Below are positions 7,976 through 16,209 of a stretch of DNA of 44,857 nucleotides, piece by piece. The notes under the pieces are model-generated. The model saw nothing but the letters and a program-made list of their open reading frames with translations, ran no database searches and had not been told where the DNA came from. Origin of the DNA: Phycisphaeraceae bacterium (lineage in GTDB: Bacteria; Planctomycetota; Phycisphaerae; Phycisphaerales; Phycisphaeraceae). A program made the translations under genes and the position numbers. The stretch spans positions 1 through 44,857 of the forward strand of contig JAHQVV010000213.1 of assembly GCA_019634195.1 (NCBI GenBank), read 5' to 3'. How positions within the stretch are numbered: position 1 is the stretch's first letter; every line of letters starts with the position of its first letter.

Positions 7976-10377
7976 TTGCCCTTCGCCTGCGCGTTGTCCT
8001 TGCCCGGCCGGTCGACACGCAGCCGACCACCCTGGCCGAAGCGGTGGATCACCGGCTCGCCGTTGACCTGGATCACCAGCTCACACATCAGCGACTTGTA
8101 GCTCCGCAGCGGCGTGTTCTCCGCGACCTTTACTTTGAAGCTCGCTGTCTCCTGGCCCGGCTTGATCTTGAGCGGCTCGGCGGTCACGTGCGCCGGCAAG
8201 CCCAGCAGCTTCAACTCGCCCTCGCCCTGCCAACCGCGTGGGTGCTCGAGGTTAACCACGAGCTGCGTCGTCTGGCCCTGCTTGCACTTGGCGCTGTCGA
8301 TCGTGCCTTTGACGAACGGCTCTTCGACCTTGACGGTGAACAACTGGCTGGACGCCCAGACCGCGCCGCCCTTCTGGTTGCCGTTGCCGATGATCACCAT
8401 CGGCCAACCGCGCGACGGGGTGCTCGCGTTCGCGTCGATCTCGTAAACGCCTTCGGTGTTCGTCTTATTCAGATCGATGCGCCCCGGGGCGCCGATCCCC
8501 GGCGGGCGGTAGAGCATGTACAAGCGGACCTGCTCCTCGTATCCCTCGTTGCGCGTGAGCCGGACCTGCAGCTTCTTCTTGCCGCCGTGCACCAGCGGGG
8601 CCTTGGGCTGGATGACGTCGATCTTGAACGGGATCGCCTGGGTGACCGCGACGGGGATCGTGTCGAGCGTGCTCTTGTAGTACTCGGTGCGGTTGGGGTT
8701 GGCCATAACCAGCGGGGTGACCTGACTGAAGCCGCCGCGGATGTGTTCGGCGCTGTCGCCCTTGGGCTTGGACACCGCTTGGATATCGGCGAGCACCGCA
8801 CCCACCGTCGCATCGGGCTTGGCCTCGAAGACAACGGGCATGAGGTTGCCTTGCTCGTCCGAGCTGTGGCCCTTGTAAGACACCCCGCCTGGCAGCCCCG
8901 CGATCTCGGGCGTCAGGTCGCCGCCGACACGCGTCCGCTGAACTGTGACGAGCGCCGCGGTGCGGTTGCCCTGCGGCAGGGCGATGGCTTGTCGGCTCTG
9001 CGGGCGGTTGCGGTCGTAGCGTGTGATCGCGGTGGACAACGCGGGCTGGTCAAGCGTGACTTCAAGCCGATACACGTAGTCGGCCCCGCCACGCAGGCGA
9101 TGGTCCTTCACGCGGACGTAGTAGTCGCCGTCCTGCGGCGCCTTGAAGGCCAGCACGCTGTCCGCGCCGCCCTGGTCGTCGTTGCCCTGGATATGCTTAT
9201 TATCCGCCGCGTTGAACACGTTGATCACCGAATCCAGCGGGCTGCCCATCGACCTTGCGAAGCAGCGGAACGTCGCCTGCTGCCCCTTCTTCATGCTGAA
9301 CTTGAAACAGTCGTGGTCGCCCCGCTGCTCGATGATGCCGTTGAACGCGACGGGCGGGGCGTGCGCCTCGGTTGCCTTGACGTCGTTCATCGAGTTGTTC
9401 TTCGCCGCAGGGTTCTCGATGACGTTCTTCAACCGGTTCACCCGCAGCGGCAGGCCCGACATCGCACGCAGGCCCTTGTACTCCGCAAGCACCTCGTAGC
9501 CGTTGTCCGGCTGCGCCGGCAGCGTGACCTGTTGTGCAAAGTCACCACCCGCGTCGCCGATCATCCGCAGCTTCACCAGCTGCCCCGGCTCGCCGCCCAG
9601 CGGGTACACCAGCCCCGGCTGGATCGCCTCGTCGACTTTGAGCAGGTACCAGTTGTTCGTCGAGCCCAGGTAGCCGGAGTCACGCAGTGTCAGCACGTAC
9701 CGGCCGTCCCGCGGCGCGATGAACGACACCACCGGGTCCTGCTTATGCTGCAGCGTGTCGTCGCACGCCGCGACCTCGTTGCCCTGCGTATCAAGCACCG
9801 CCAGTGTCGAGTCCGTAAACCCCCGGCCAAGACGCATCCCGACCACCTCGGCCACAAACGGCTGGCCCTTCTTCAAATCGACCGCGAAGTAATCCACGTC
9901 CTCCGCCTCGGTCCGCCCAACGACGATCGTGCCCAGCTCGATCGCCTGCGGCGAATCAAAGCTCGTGGTCTGCGTAAACCGCTTGCCGTTCTTCGTCGGC
10001 TCGTCGCGCTGTTCTTTCACCAACGGTCGATCCACCACGTGGAACGTGACCATCTCCGTCACGCCCGTCTCCGTCACCAGGCGCAGCTGATGCTCGCCCA
10101 GCGGCGCATCGGGCGCAATGGTGAAGGTCGCGTGGACGCGTTTGGACCCGTCCTTTTCATGGTTCGTCAGCGCGCTGGCCGCGATGCCTTCCGTGTGGAA
10201 CAGCGCCCCGCTGGCATCGTGCAGCCGTTCACCGTAGAACGTGACCTCGACCGTCTGCCCACGCTGACCCGCAACGGGCAGCAGGTTGTTGAGTTGGGGC
10301 AGGCCCGCAAACGCCGCCGCCGATTGCAACGACAACAGGACAAGACCTATCGCTCCGTGCCAGCCGATTCTCATCAT
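7972..10377 (-). CDS. Secreted PPC-domain-type (pre-peptidase C-terminal-like) protein of the cytochrome operon
   Basis: The 801-aa product has a signal peptide (about residues 1-24) and is otherwise built of beta-rich segments. An IPT/TIG-like opening (LPVAGQRGQTVEVTFYGERL) is followed by two stretches that look like pre-peptidase C-terminal (PPC) beta-sandwiches. The signs are F-x-V-x-x-K-K-G-Q (for example DYFAVDLKKGQPF, and later CFKFSMKKGQQATF) and paired D-x-x-Y-x-L/V-R-V/L-x-D motifs. No catalytic centre is visible, so it is probably an adhesive or scaffold partner, not an enzyme. It lies 36 bp downstream of the DUF1501 gene and its stop overlaps the start of the DUF1549/DUF1553 gene, so the three are co-transcribed. 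The role is inferred only from context. Confidence 0.82.
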   Translation of the reverse strand: MMRIGWHGAIGLVLLSLQSAAAFAGLPQLNNLLPVAGQRGQTVEVTFYGERLHDASGALFHTEGIAASALTNHEKDGSKRVHATFTIAPDAPLGEHQLRLVTETGVTEMVTFHVVDRPLVKEQRDEPTKNGKRFTQTTSFDSPQAIELGTIVVGRTEAEDVDYFAVDLKKGQPFVAEVVGMRLGRGFTDSTLAVLDTQGNEVAACDDTLQHKQDPVVSFIAPRDGRYVLTLRDSGYLGSTNNWYLLKVDEAIQPGLVYPLGGEPGQLVKLRMIGDAGGDFAQQVTLPAQPDNGYEVLAEYKGLRAMSGLPLRVNRLKNVIENPAAKNNSMNDVKATEAHAPPVAFNGIIEQRGDHDCFKFSMKKGQQATFRCFARSMGSPLDSVINVFNAADNKHIQGNDDQGGADSVLAFKAPQDGDYYVRVKDHRLRGGADYVYRLEVTLDQPALSTAITRYDRNRPQSRQAIALPQGNRTAALVTVQRTRVGGDLTPEIAGLPGGVSYKGHSSDEQGNLMPVVFEAKPDATVGAVLADIQAVSKPKGDSAEHIRGGFSQVTPLVMANPNRTEYYKSTLDTIPVAVTQAIPFKIDVIQPKAPLVHGGKKKLQVRLTRNEGYEEQVRLYMLYRPPGIGAPGRIDLNKTNTEGVYEIDANASTPSRGWPMVIIGNGNQKGGAVWASSQLFTVKVEEPFVKGTIDSAKCKQGQTTQLVVNLEHPRGWQGEGELKLLGLPAHVTAEPLKIKPGQETASFKVKVAENTPLRSYKSLMCELVIQVNGEPVIHRFGQGGRLRVDRPGKDNAQAKGK

Positions 10378-10413
10378 CTGTTGTCCCGTTGCGTGTACAC
10401 GAAAGAGTATTGC

Positions 10414-11772
10414 TTATGCCTCGCGCTCCAGCGTCTCGCTGAGCACCTTGCCGCCGTCGACGATCTCGATCGGCCGATCGCCCGGGGCCATGAGTTCTTT
10501 GTCCGCCACGATGCCGAGCTGGTTGTAGACCGTCGTCGCCAGGTCCGCGTGGCTCACGGGCTTGTCCGCGACCGCGGTCGAGGTCGCGTCCGACGCGCCG
10601 TAGGCCATGCCCCCCTTGAAGCCGCCCCCGGCCATCGCCGTCGAGAAGACACGCGGGAAGTGGTCCCGCCCGCTGTCCTTATTAATCTTCGGCGTCCGGC
10701 CGAACTCCGTCGTCAGCATCACCATCGTCCGGTCCAGCATGCCGCGCTCGTCCAGGTCACTGATCAGCGCCGCATAAGCCTGATCCAGCTGCGGCAGCTG
10801 TTTCGTCATCGCCGCTTGGATGTTCTGGTGGTGGTCCCAGCCGCCGAGCGTCGTCGAGACGAAGCGGACGCCGGCCTCCGCCAATCGCCTGGCCAGCAGC
10901 ATCCGCATCCCCGCCGGGTTCTTGCCGTACTTGTTCCGCACCGCCTCGGGCTCGGCCCGCAGGTTGAACGCCTCGCGCGCCTTCGTCGACGAGATCATCG
11001 TGTACGCCCGGCTGTAGAACTCGTCCATCGCGTCGAGCGCATCGGACTCCTCCAGCGAGCGGAAGTGGTCGTCCACCGCGTCGAGCATCGCCTGCCGGCG
11101 GGCAAAACGCTTGTGGTCGATGTCGTTAGGCAGCGACAGGTCGCGCACCTGGAAGTTTTCTTTAGACGGGTTGTCGCCGATCGAGAACGGCCCAAACTTG
11201 TTGGACAGGTACCCGCTCCCGGCGTGCTCGTTGGGCTGGCGGGGCACACAGACGTAGGGCGGCAGCTCGCCGTTGGCACCCAGTTCGTGCGAGATGACCG
11301 AGCCGAAGGACGGGTACTTGACCGCCGGGCTGGGCTTGTAGCCGGTGAACATATTGTGCGTGCCGCGTTCATGAGCGGCCTCGCCGTGCGTCATCGACCG
11401 GATGAACGTGATTTTGTCCGCGACTTTGGCGGTCTGCTTCATCAGCTGGCCCAGTTGAATCCCCGTCACGTTGGTGTCGATCGGGGAGAACGGCCCGCGG
11501 TACTGCGACGGGGCCAGGGGCTTGGGGTCCAGCGTCTCCTGGGCCGCCATCCCGCCGGGCAGGAAAATATGGATCACGCTGTCGCACTCGGGGTTCTTGA
11601 GCGCGTAGTCCTTCTGCTCGGCCATCGCCTGGGCCTGGAAGAACTGCGGCAGCGTCAGCCCGAGCCCGCCGATCAGGCCGGCATACATGAACTCACGCCG
11701 CGACGGGCGCATCGCGTGGTCATCGCAGCCGCAAGGGGTAAAAACGGGGCGTTTAGGGTGTTGATCCGTCAT
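10414..11772 (-). CDS. DUF1501 family protein (sulfatase-like fold) with Tat signal
   Basis: The 452-aa product has a twin-arginine signal (PSRREFMYAGLIGGLGLTLP) after a short Cys-containing leader (CGCDDHAMR). The body matches DUF1501, a planctomycete-rich family distantly related to alkaline phosphatase/sulfatase folds. Diagnostic stretches are IHIFLPGGMAAQETLDPKP, FIRSMTHGEAAHERGTHNMF, VSTTLGGWDHHQNIQ and TEFGRTPKINKDSGRDHFPR. The enzymatic reaction is not established. The frame is open to 11826, but the ATG at 11772 is preferred because an AAAGG sequence lies about eight bases upstream and the signal then begins at the usual distance. It is the first gene of the DUF1501-PPC-DUF1549-cytochrome/WD40 operon. 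The 230 bp upstream to the CcsA stop show no gene and presumably hold the promoter. Confidence 0.9.
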   Translation of the reverse strand: MTDQHPKRPVFTPCGCDDHAMRPSRREFMYAGLIGGLGLTLPQFFQAQAMAEQKDYALKNPECDSVIHIFLPGGMAAQETLDPKPLAPSQYRGPFSPIDTNVTGIQLGQLMKQTAKVADKITFIRSMTHGEAAHERGTHNMFTGYKPSPAVKYPSFGSVISHELGANGELPPYVCVPRQPNEHAGSGYLSNKFGPFSIGDNPSKENFQVRDLSLPNDIDHKRFARRQAMLDAVDDHFRSLEESDALDAMDEFYSRAYTMISSTKAREAFNLRAEPEAVRNKYGKNPAGMRMLLARRLAEAGVRFVSTTLGGWDHHQNIQAAMTKQLPQLDQAYAALISDLDERGMLDRTMVMLTTEFGRTPKINKDSGRDHFPRVFSTAMAGGGFKGGMAYGASDATSTAVADKPVSHADLATTVYNQLGIVADKELMAPGDRPIEIVDGGKVLSETLEREA

Positions 11773-12002
11773 CGATCGGCCTTTCATTCGCTGAGATGCG
11801 GCAGACAAGATTCTACGGCCAGACATGCCGGGGGCCTAGAAGCACCCCAACAATCCATGGCGACGCAGACAACCGCAACACTATTACGCCTGAAATCGGC
11901 TAGATCAGGCGATCACCCGTAAGTGGGCTTCGTTCATGATCCTCGCAGACTAGGCTGTGACGGTCTTGTGCTGATGGGGTCCTACGGCCGCACGCACCGT
12001 GC

Positions 12003-14042
12003 TCAAGCAGACGCGGGCAAGCCCTTGAGCCTCTCTTCGCGTTGTTCCCAACACACACGCACGCCCTCGATCAACTGGCCCAGCCCCGCAGCCATCATGA
12101 ACAGCAGCAGCCAGGCGGAGAACCAGTAGTAGATGTTGAGCGTGCCCATCAGCGTCATCGTCAGGAAGGCCGCCGTGGTCAGCACGCCGACGATGAGCAG
12201 CCCGCTGCCGATCATGACTTGCTGCAGCGGGGGCAGCAGCGGGGGGTGCTTGAGCCGGTAGTTGGTGTACCAGAGGTGCGTCGGCACCCATAGCGGCAAC
12301 GACATCAGCAGCAGGATATTCGTCCCGATCACCGTTAATACCGCCCACGCCCCGTCCATAAAACCGTAGGCGTGCAATCCGACGCCCAGCATGTTCGTGC
12401 CGAACCACGACCAGATCGTGACGATGTTGCCGCCGATAGCCAGGACCATGATGCCGCGTTCCTTGACCAGGTGCCCCCACCGCGCGTGGAGGATGATCGC
12501 GTTCATCAGGACGATCAGGATCGCACCGTTCTCTTTCGGGTCCCAGCCCCAGAACCGGCCCCAGGACTGGTCCGCCCAGATCCCGCCTAAGACCGTGCCG
12601 ACAAAACTGAACAGCAGCGCAAAGCAGATCACCGCGTAGACCATGCCGGCGATCGCTCGGGCCATCTTCCGGTCCATGAGCGACGTGGTCATGCCGAAGA
12701 CGATGTAGCAGATCGCGATGAACCCCGCCAGGAAGGTCGCCGAGTAACCCAGCGTGATCGTGATCACGTGCGTGCCCAGCCAGAAGTTCGAGTCGAGCAC
12801 CGCCTGCATCACGCCCATCGTGTCGCCGTCTTTGGAGAGGTGCAGCGCGACGAGCAGCGTCGCAACGCCCGCGGACGACGCCGCCAGCGACGCGACGCCG
12901 AGCTTGGTGATCTTCTCGAGGACGATCGCGCCGCCCACGATGCCCCAGCCGATGAACACGGCCGAGGAGTACAGGTTCGTCACCGGCGGTCGGCCCTGCA
13001 GCCAGATGCGGACGATCAGCGCCGCGGTGTGCAGCACGAACACGATCATCAGCACAGCCATGCCCGACCGCCACAGCGCCGTGTATCCGTCCCTGGGCAG
13101 GATCGGCCGAAGCAGCATCGCGAGCAGGCCCATCAGCCCGGCGAGGATATACAGCGCGATGCCCTTGGAAAACGGCGCGTACCGGTTGTAGCCCTGTTCA
13201 AAAGCGGCCTTACGCGCCTTGGCCGGGACAAAGTCTTGCTTGAACGCCAGGTGGTCTTGCAACGCCGAGTTAAACGCCTGGTGGTTGTCGTCCCGCAGCG
13301 CCTTCATCATCGCCTGCCAGGTCTGGCCCGCCTTGCGATCCAGCGCAAATTCGTTGAGCCCCTCCCTTGGGTCCTTGACGATCGGCACCCACTCGTCGCC
13401 CTGCACCTCGGGTGGAACGACAAAGGGCGTCGCGTTGATACGAAGACGCTGGATCAGCGACAGCTTCCGCATGAGCCCGATGACGTGCTCATCAAACGGC
13501 TTACGCAGATCGTCGCGCACCTTGTCCGCACGCTCCGCCTGACGCCCGACTTCAAAATAGATCGGCTCGGCACCCTCGCTCGGCGGGTTCATGAACTCGC
13601 CAAATGAAAACAACTGGCCGTCCTCCGGCGTCTTGCCGATCAGCCCCAGCACCCCGGGGTCGTCGATGCGGATCACACGGCGCTGCATCGCCTCGGGACG
13701 CCCCGCCATTAACTCCGCAAGCCAGATCACCGCGGGCTTGTCGGAAGTGCCCTCACCCTTGAGCAGCATCTCGTCCATCAACGACTGCTTCTGGCTGATC
13801 TGCAACAACGCGTTGCGGGCGACCGTGTCGAACGGCTTGACCCGCCCGTCCTGCGAGACGGGGACCTTGCCAAGCGTGTCGTAATGAAACCGGGACAACT
13901 CGTCGGGCTGCGTCACCTTATACGCGCCCATCAACAGGTACACCGCGATCACCGCCGCCAACACGTAAGGCAGCGCGCGCAGCACCTTTGAGCCGCCGGT
14001 CGTTTCAATCGTTTCAAATCGGTCTTGCTTGGATTCACTCAT
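12003..14042 (-). CDS. ccsA: Cytochrome c biogenesis protein CcsA/ResC (System II heme handling)
   Basis: The 679-aa polytopic membrane protein exports heme and attaches it to apocytochromes together with ResB. The tryptophan-rich WWD signature lies at about 489-504 (WADQSWGRFWGWDPKE). Candidate heme-ligand histidines sit in or near membrane segments at 338, 425, 519 and 557. Unusually for a stand-alone CcsA, there is a 250-residue hydrophilic region between the first membrane segment (about 25-42) and the core (from about 295). It opens with DGRVKPFDTVARNALL, a motif I associate with the large fused ResB-CcsA proteins of other phyla. The gene is 12 bp downstream of resB and ends the lipoprotein-resB-ccsA operon. 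The neighbouring CxxCH proteins are plausible clients. Confidence 0.93.
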   Translation of the reverse strand: MSESKQDRFETIETTGGSKVLRALPYVLAAVIAVYLLMGAYKVTQPDELSRFHYDTLGKVPVSQDGRVKPFDTVARNALLQISQKQSLMDEMLLKGEGTSDKPAVIWLAELMAGRPEAMQRRVIRIDDPGVLGLIGKTPEDGQLFSFGEFMNPPSEGAEPIYFEVGRQAERADKVRDDLRKPFDEHVIGLMRKLSLIQRLRINATPFVVPPEVQGDEWVPIVKDPREGLNEFALDRKAGQTWQAMMKALRDDNHQAFNSALQDHLAFKQDFVPAKARKAAFEQGYNRYAPFSKGIALYILAGLMGLLAMLLRPILPRDGYTALWRSGMAVLMIVFVLHTAALIVRIWLQGRPPVTNLYSSAVFIGWGIVGGAIVLEKITKLGVASLAASSAGVATLLVALHLSKDGDTMGVMQAVLDSNFWLGTHVITITLGYSATFLAGFIAICYIVFGMTTSLMDRKMARAIAGMVYAVICFALLFSFVGTVLGGIWADQSWGRFWGWDPKENGAILIVLMNAIILHARWGHLVKERGIMVLAIGGNIVTIWSWFGTNMLGVGLHAYGFMDGAWAVLTVIGTNILLLMSLPLWVPTHLWYTNYRLKHPPLLPPLQQVMIGSGLLIVGVLTTAAFLTMTLMGTLNIYYWFSAWLLLFMMAAGLGQLIEGVRVCWEQREERLKGLPASA

Positions 14043-14054
14043 GGCAACACTCGC

Positions 14055-15440
14055 TTATGCCGAGGCATTCGCCCTCCGTTCATACCGCAGCAGAGACACG
14101 ACAAAGTGCATGCACAGCCCAACCGTTACCACCACGCACGACAGGTAAGGCACCCACGCGCCGGGGTTGTCCGCGACCTGAAGCACCGTCCCGAGGTTCC
14201 GGTTCAGCGCCGACTGCTGGAAGAAACCCGACTGGAAAAACGCCTTCTGATCGTAACGCAGCGGCTGGTTCATCTTGATGAACGCGTCCCGGCTCTCGCC
14301 CGACTCGGGCGCGTCCAGGTGCAGCGTCGACGAGTAGTTCATCGGCGTCGTTGTGCCCGTGAACTTGTCGTGGCGGAAGTCCACCAGCTGGAGGGTGTAG
14401 GGCACGTGCGTCTCTTTGAATCGCAGGGAGACCTCCCATGTCTGGCCATCCAGTTCGAGTTGGATCGGCCGAACGGTTCCGACTGTCGAGAGCAGGTACT
14501 CGCCCAGGCGTTTTTCCCCGTCGAACAGAGTAACGACCACGGACGGCTGGTCCACGTCCATCTCTGTGCCGGTCGCGGCGTCCTTCTCTTTCATTGTCCA
14601 GAGCAATTGGGTGCGATCGCCATCTTCAAAATCGACACTGACCTTTTCCGTATTCGCCATCCACCTGTCCACGCGTACCTTGACGGGGACCGTTGTGTCG
14701 GTGATCGGCTCGTCGTTTTCGCCTGCCGACTCGATGATCGCCTGCGGGATCACGATGTGCTCTTCCTTGCCGTCGCCCAGGTCCCTGACGAACGCGATCT
14801 CGGCCTCGCGGATATCGCGGATCGTGTTGGACGCGCCCTGTTCGTGGATCCACATCTGGCCTTCGGTCGCGCCGATTCCAGTGATGTACTCGCCGACAAG
14901 CATGAGGATGATGCCCGCGTGGATGAGCACGATCCCGGCCTTGCGGCTGCCGAAGATGTAGTGGCAACCCACGCCGATCAGCGTCATCGGCACGGCCCAG
15001 ATCAGCATCATCACGATGACGTCCTGCTGGATCGTCGCGGAGGTCTTCGGCTCGAGCACGGTGTACGCCGTGACCGACGTGCCGGCCAGGACCAGGCCGT
15101 AGCCGAGCCACAGCATGTTGCCCTTGCCCGTGACCTTGTACCGCAACGCGTGCGCCGCGAGGAGGTTGACCAGCAGCAGGCCGATGATCAGGAACCCGCC
15201 GGGGAACCAGTGGCCGTAGGCCCAGGTCTCTTCGCTGCCGGGGTACAGCAGCGATCGGAAGACATCGAAGGGCACGTACACAAAGCTGGAGCGGAAGTAT
15301 TTCTCAACGACCTGCCAGATGCCCAATTCGACCTGCGCGAGCGTGCCGACGAAGATGAGGTACATCGACATCGCCAGCAGCACGACCGTCAGCCGCAGTG
15401 ACGCGAGCCAGGTCAACGGGTTGTCTTTCGAAAGCTTCAT
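14055..15440 (-). CDS. resB: ResB-like cytochrome c biogenesis protein (System II)
   Basis: The 461-aa protein has a ResB domain: an N-terminal membrane hairpin starting SLRLTVVLLAMSMYLIFVGT, further membrane segments near 75-135 and 165-185, a large periplasmic beta-rich region, and a last membrane segment near 430-450. ResB forms the heme-attachment complex with CcsA and binds the apocytochrome. The start codon overlaps the stop of the preceding lipoprotein gene by four bases (ATGA), and ccsA follows 12 bp downstream, so the three are tightly co-expressed. The length is normal for ResB. Confidence 0.92.
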   Translation of the reverse strand: MKLSKDNPLTWLASLRLTVVLLAMSMYLIFVGTLAQVELGIWQVVEKYFRSSFVYVPFDVFRSLLYPGSEETWAYGHWFPGGFLIIGLLLVNLLAAHALRYKVTGKGNMLWLGYGLVLAGTSVTAYTVLEPKTSATIQQDVIVMMLIWAVPMTLIGVGCHYIFGSRKAGIVLIHAGIILMLVGEYITGIGATEGQMWIHEQGASNTIRDIREAEIAFVRDLGDGKEEHIVIPQAIIESAGENDEPITDTTVPVKVRVDRWMANTEKVSVDFEDGDRTQLLWTMKEKDAATGTEMDVDQPSVVVTLFDGEKRLGEYLLSTVGTVRPIQLELDGQTWEVSLRFKETHVPYTLQLVDFRHDKFTGTTTPMNYSSTLHLDAPESGESRDAFIKMNQPLRYDQKAFFQSGFFQQSALNRNLGTVLQVADNPGAWVPYLSCVVVTVGLCMHFVVSLLRYERRANASA

Positions 15441-16123
15441 GATTCGTCTGTCGCCTGTTCGGGTACCTCGCCGCCGCCCTCATCGATCGTCTCCAACCCC
15501 GGCAGCACGGGGCGGGGCACACCCTTGGGCCTGAAGGTGAGGACCATCTGCGCCATGCCCGTTCGGTTCGCTTCGAGCGTCGCGTCGTCGCCTGCGAGTT
15601 TGAAGAACCAGGTCTGGTACACCCCGCCGCCCTCTGCGGGGATCTGTACGATCGCGGCGGCGATGCGCGTCGGCATGTGTTCGCCCTGATACTGGCCGTG
15701 CAGTTCGATGAAGGTCGCCTCGCCAACCCCGATGTTCATCGGCTCGGAGATCTTGTCTTTGGGGCCGGGCCCGGTCACGTTGGTGATGTAGATCTGCTGG
15801 AGCCAGCGGAAGACGTTCGCGTTCACGCCACCCGCGTCGCCGTCGATCTTCGACACCGTCATGCGCCCGGGCAGCGACTCGGTCGAACCCTTGAAGCGGT
15901 AGTCGGCCAGGAGCCGGTCCGGCACCTCCGGGGCGTCGATCCAGCCCGGCGGGACCTCCCACACCCAGGACAAGCCATCGACCTCAACCTCTGCCTCGCG
16001 CAGCGCGGTGTCCGGCCAATCGTAGCCGACGGGCTTGGACACCTCGTAACGCTCGATCGTCGGCTCCTCGCCACAGCCCAGCACAAACAGCGGGGCGATC
16101 AGGATGAACATCAGGCGTTTCAT
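15437..16123 (-). CDS. Lipoprotein of the ResB-CcsA operon, unknown function
   Basis: The 228-aa product starts MKRLMFILIAPLFVLGCGEE, a signal peptide with a lipobox (F-V-L-G-C), so a mature lipoprotein anchored at Cys17 is expected. The rest is soluble with mixed alpha/beta character and no metal- or heme-binding motif (no CxxC, no CxxCH). A longer open frame extends to 16231, but the signal peptide fixes the start at 16123. The stop overlaps the resB start by four bases. Its position as first gene of a System II operon suggests a role in cytochrome assembly or in monitoring the envelope, which is inference only. Confidence 0.85.
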   Translation of the reverse strand: MKRLMFILIAPLFVLGCGEEPTIERYEVSKPVGYDWPDTALREAEVEVDGLSWVWEVPPGWIDAPEVPDRLLADYRFKGSTESLPGRMTVSKIDGDAGGVNANVFRWLQQIYITNVTGPGPKDKISEPMNIGVGEATFIELHGQYQGEHMPTRIAAAIVQIPAEGGGVYQTWFFKLAGDDATLEANRTGMAQMVLTFRPKGVPRPVLPGLETIDEGGGEVPEQATDES

Positions 16124-16209
16124 AAGAGGGGTTTCTAGCGAGGTTTCCGGGAGGGTGTTGCGAGGAGCCATTGTAGGTCGGTCGTCCGTCGCCGGTCGCG
16201 TTTTGTGTT

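Noticed and set aside
7840-11922. 1360-codon plus-strand open frame antisense to three genes
   Set aside because: It lies opposite well-supported genes with recognised domains, is rich in Arg, Ala, Val and His, and has no domain. Long antisense frames are expected in G+C-rich coding DNA with strong third-position bias.
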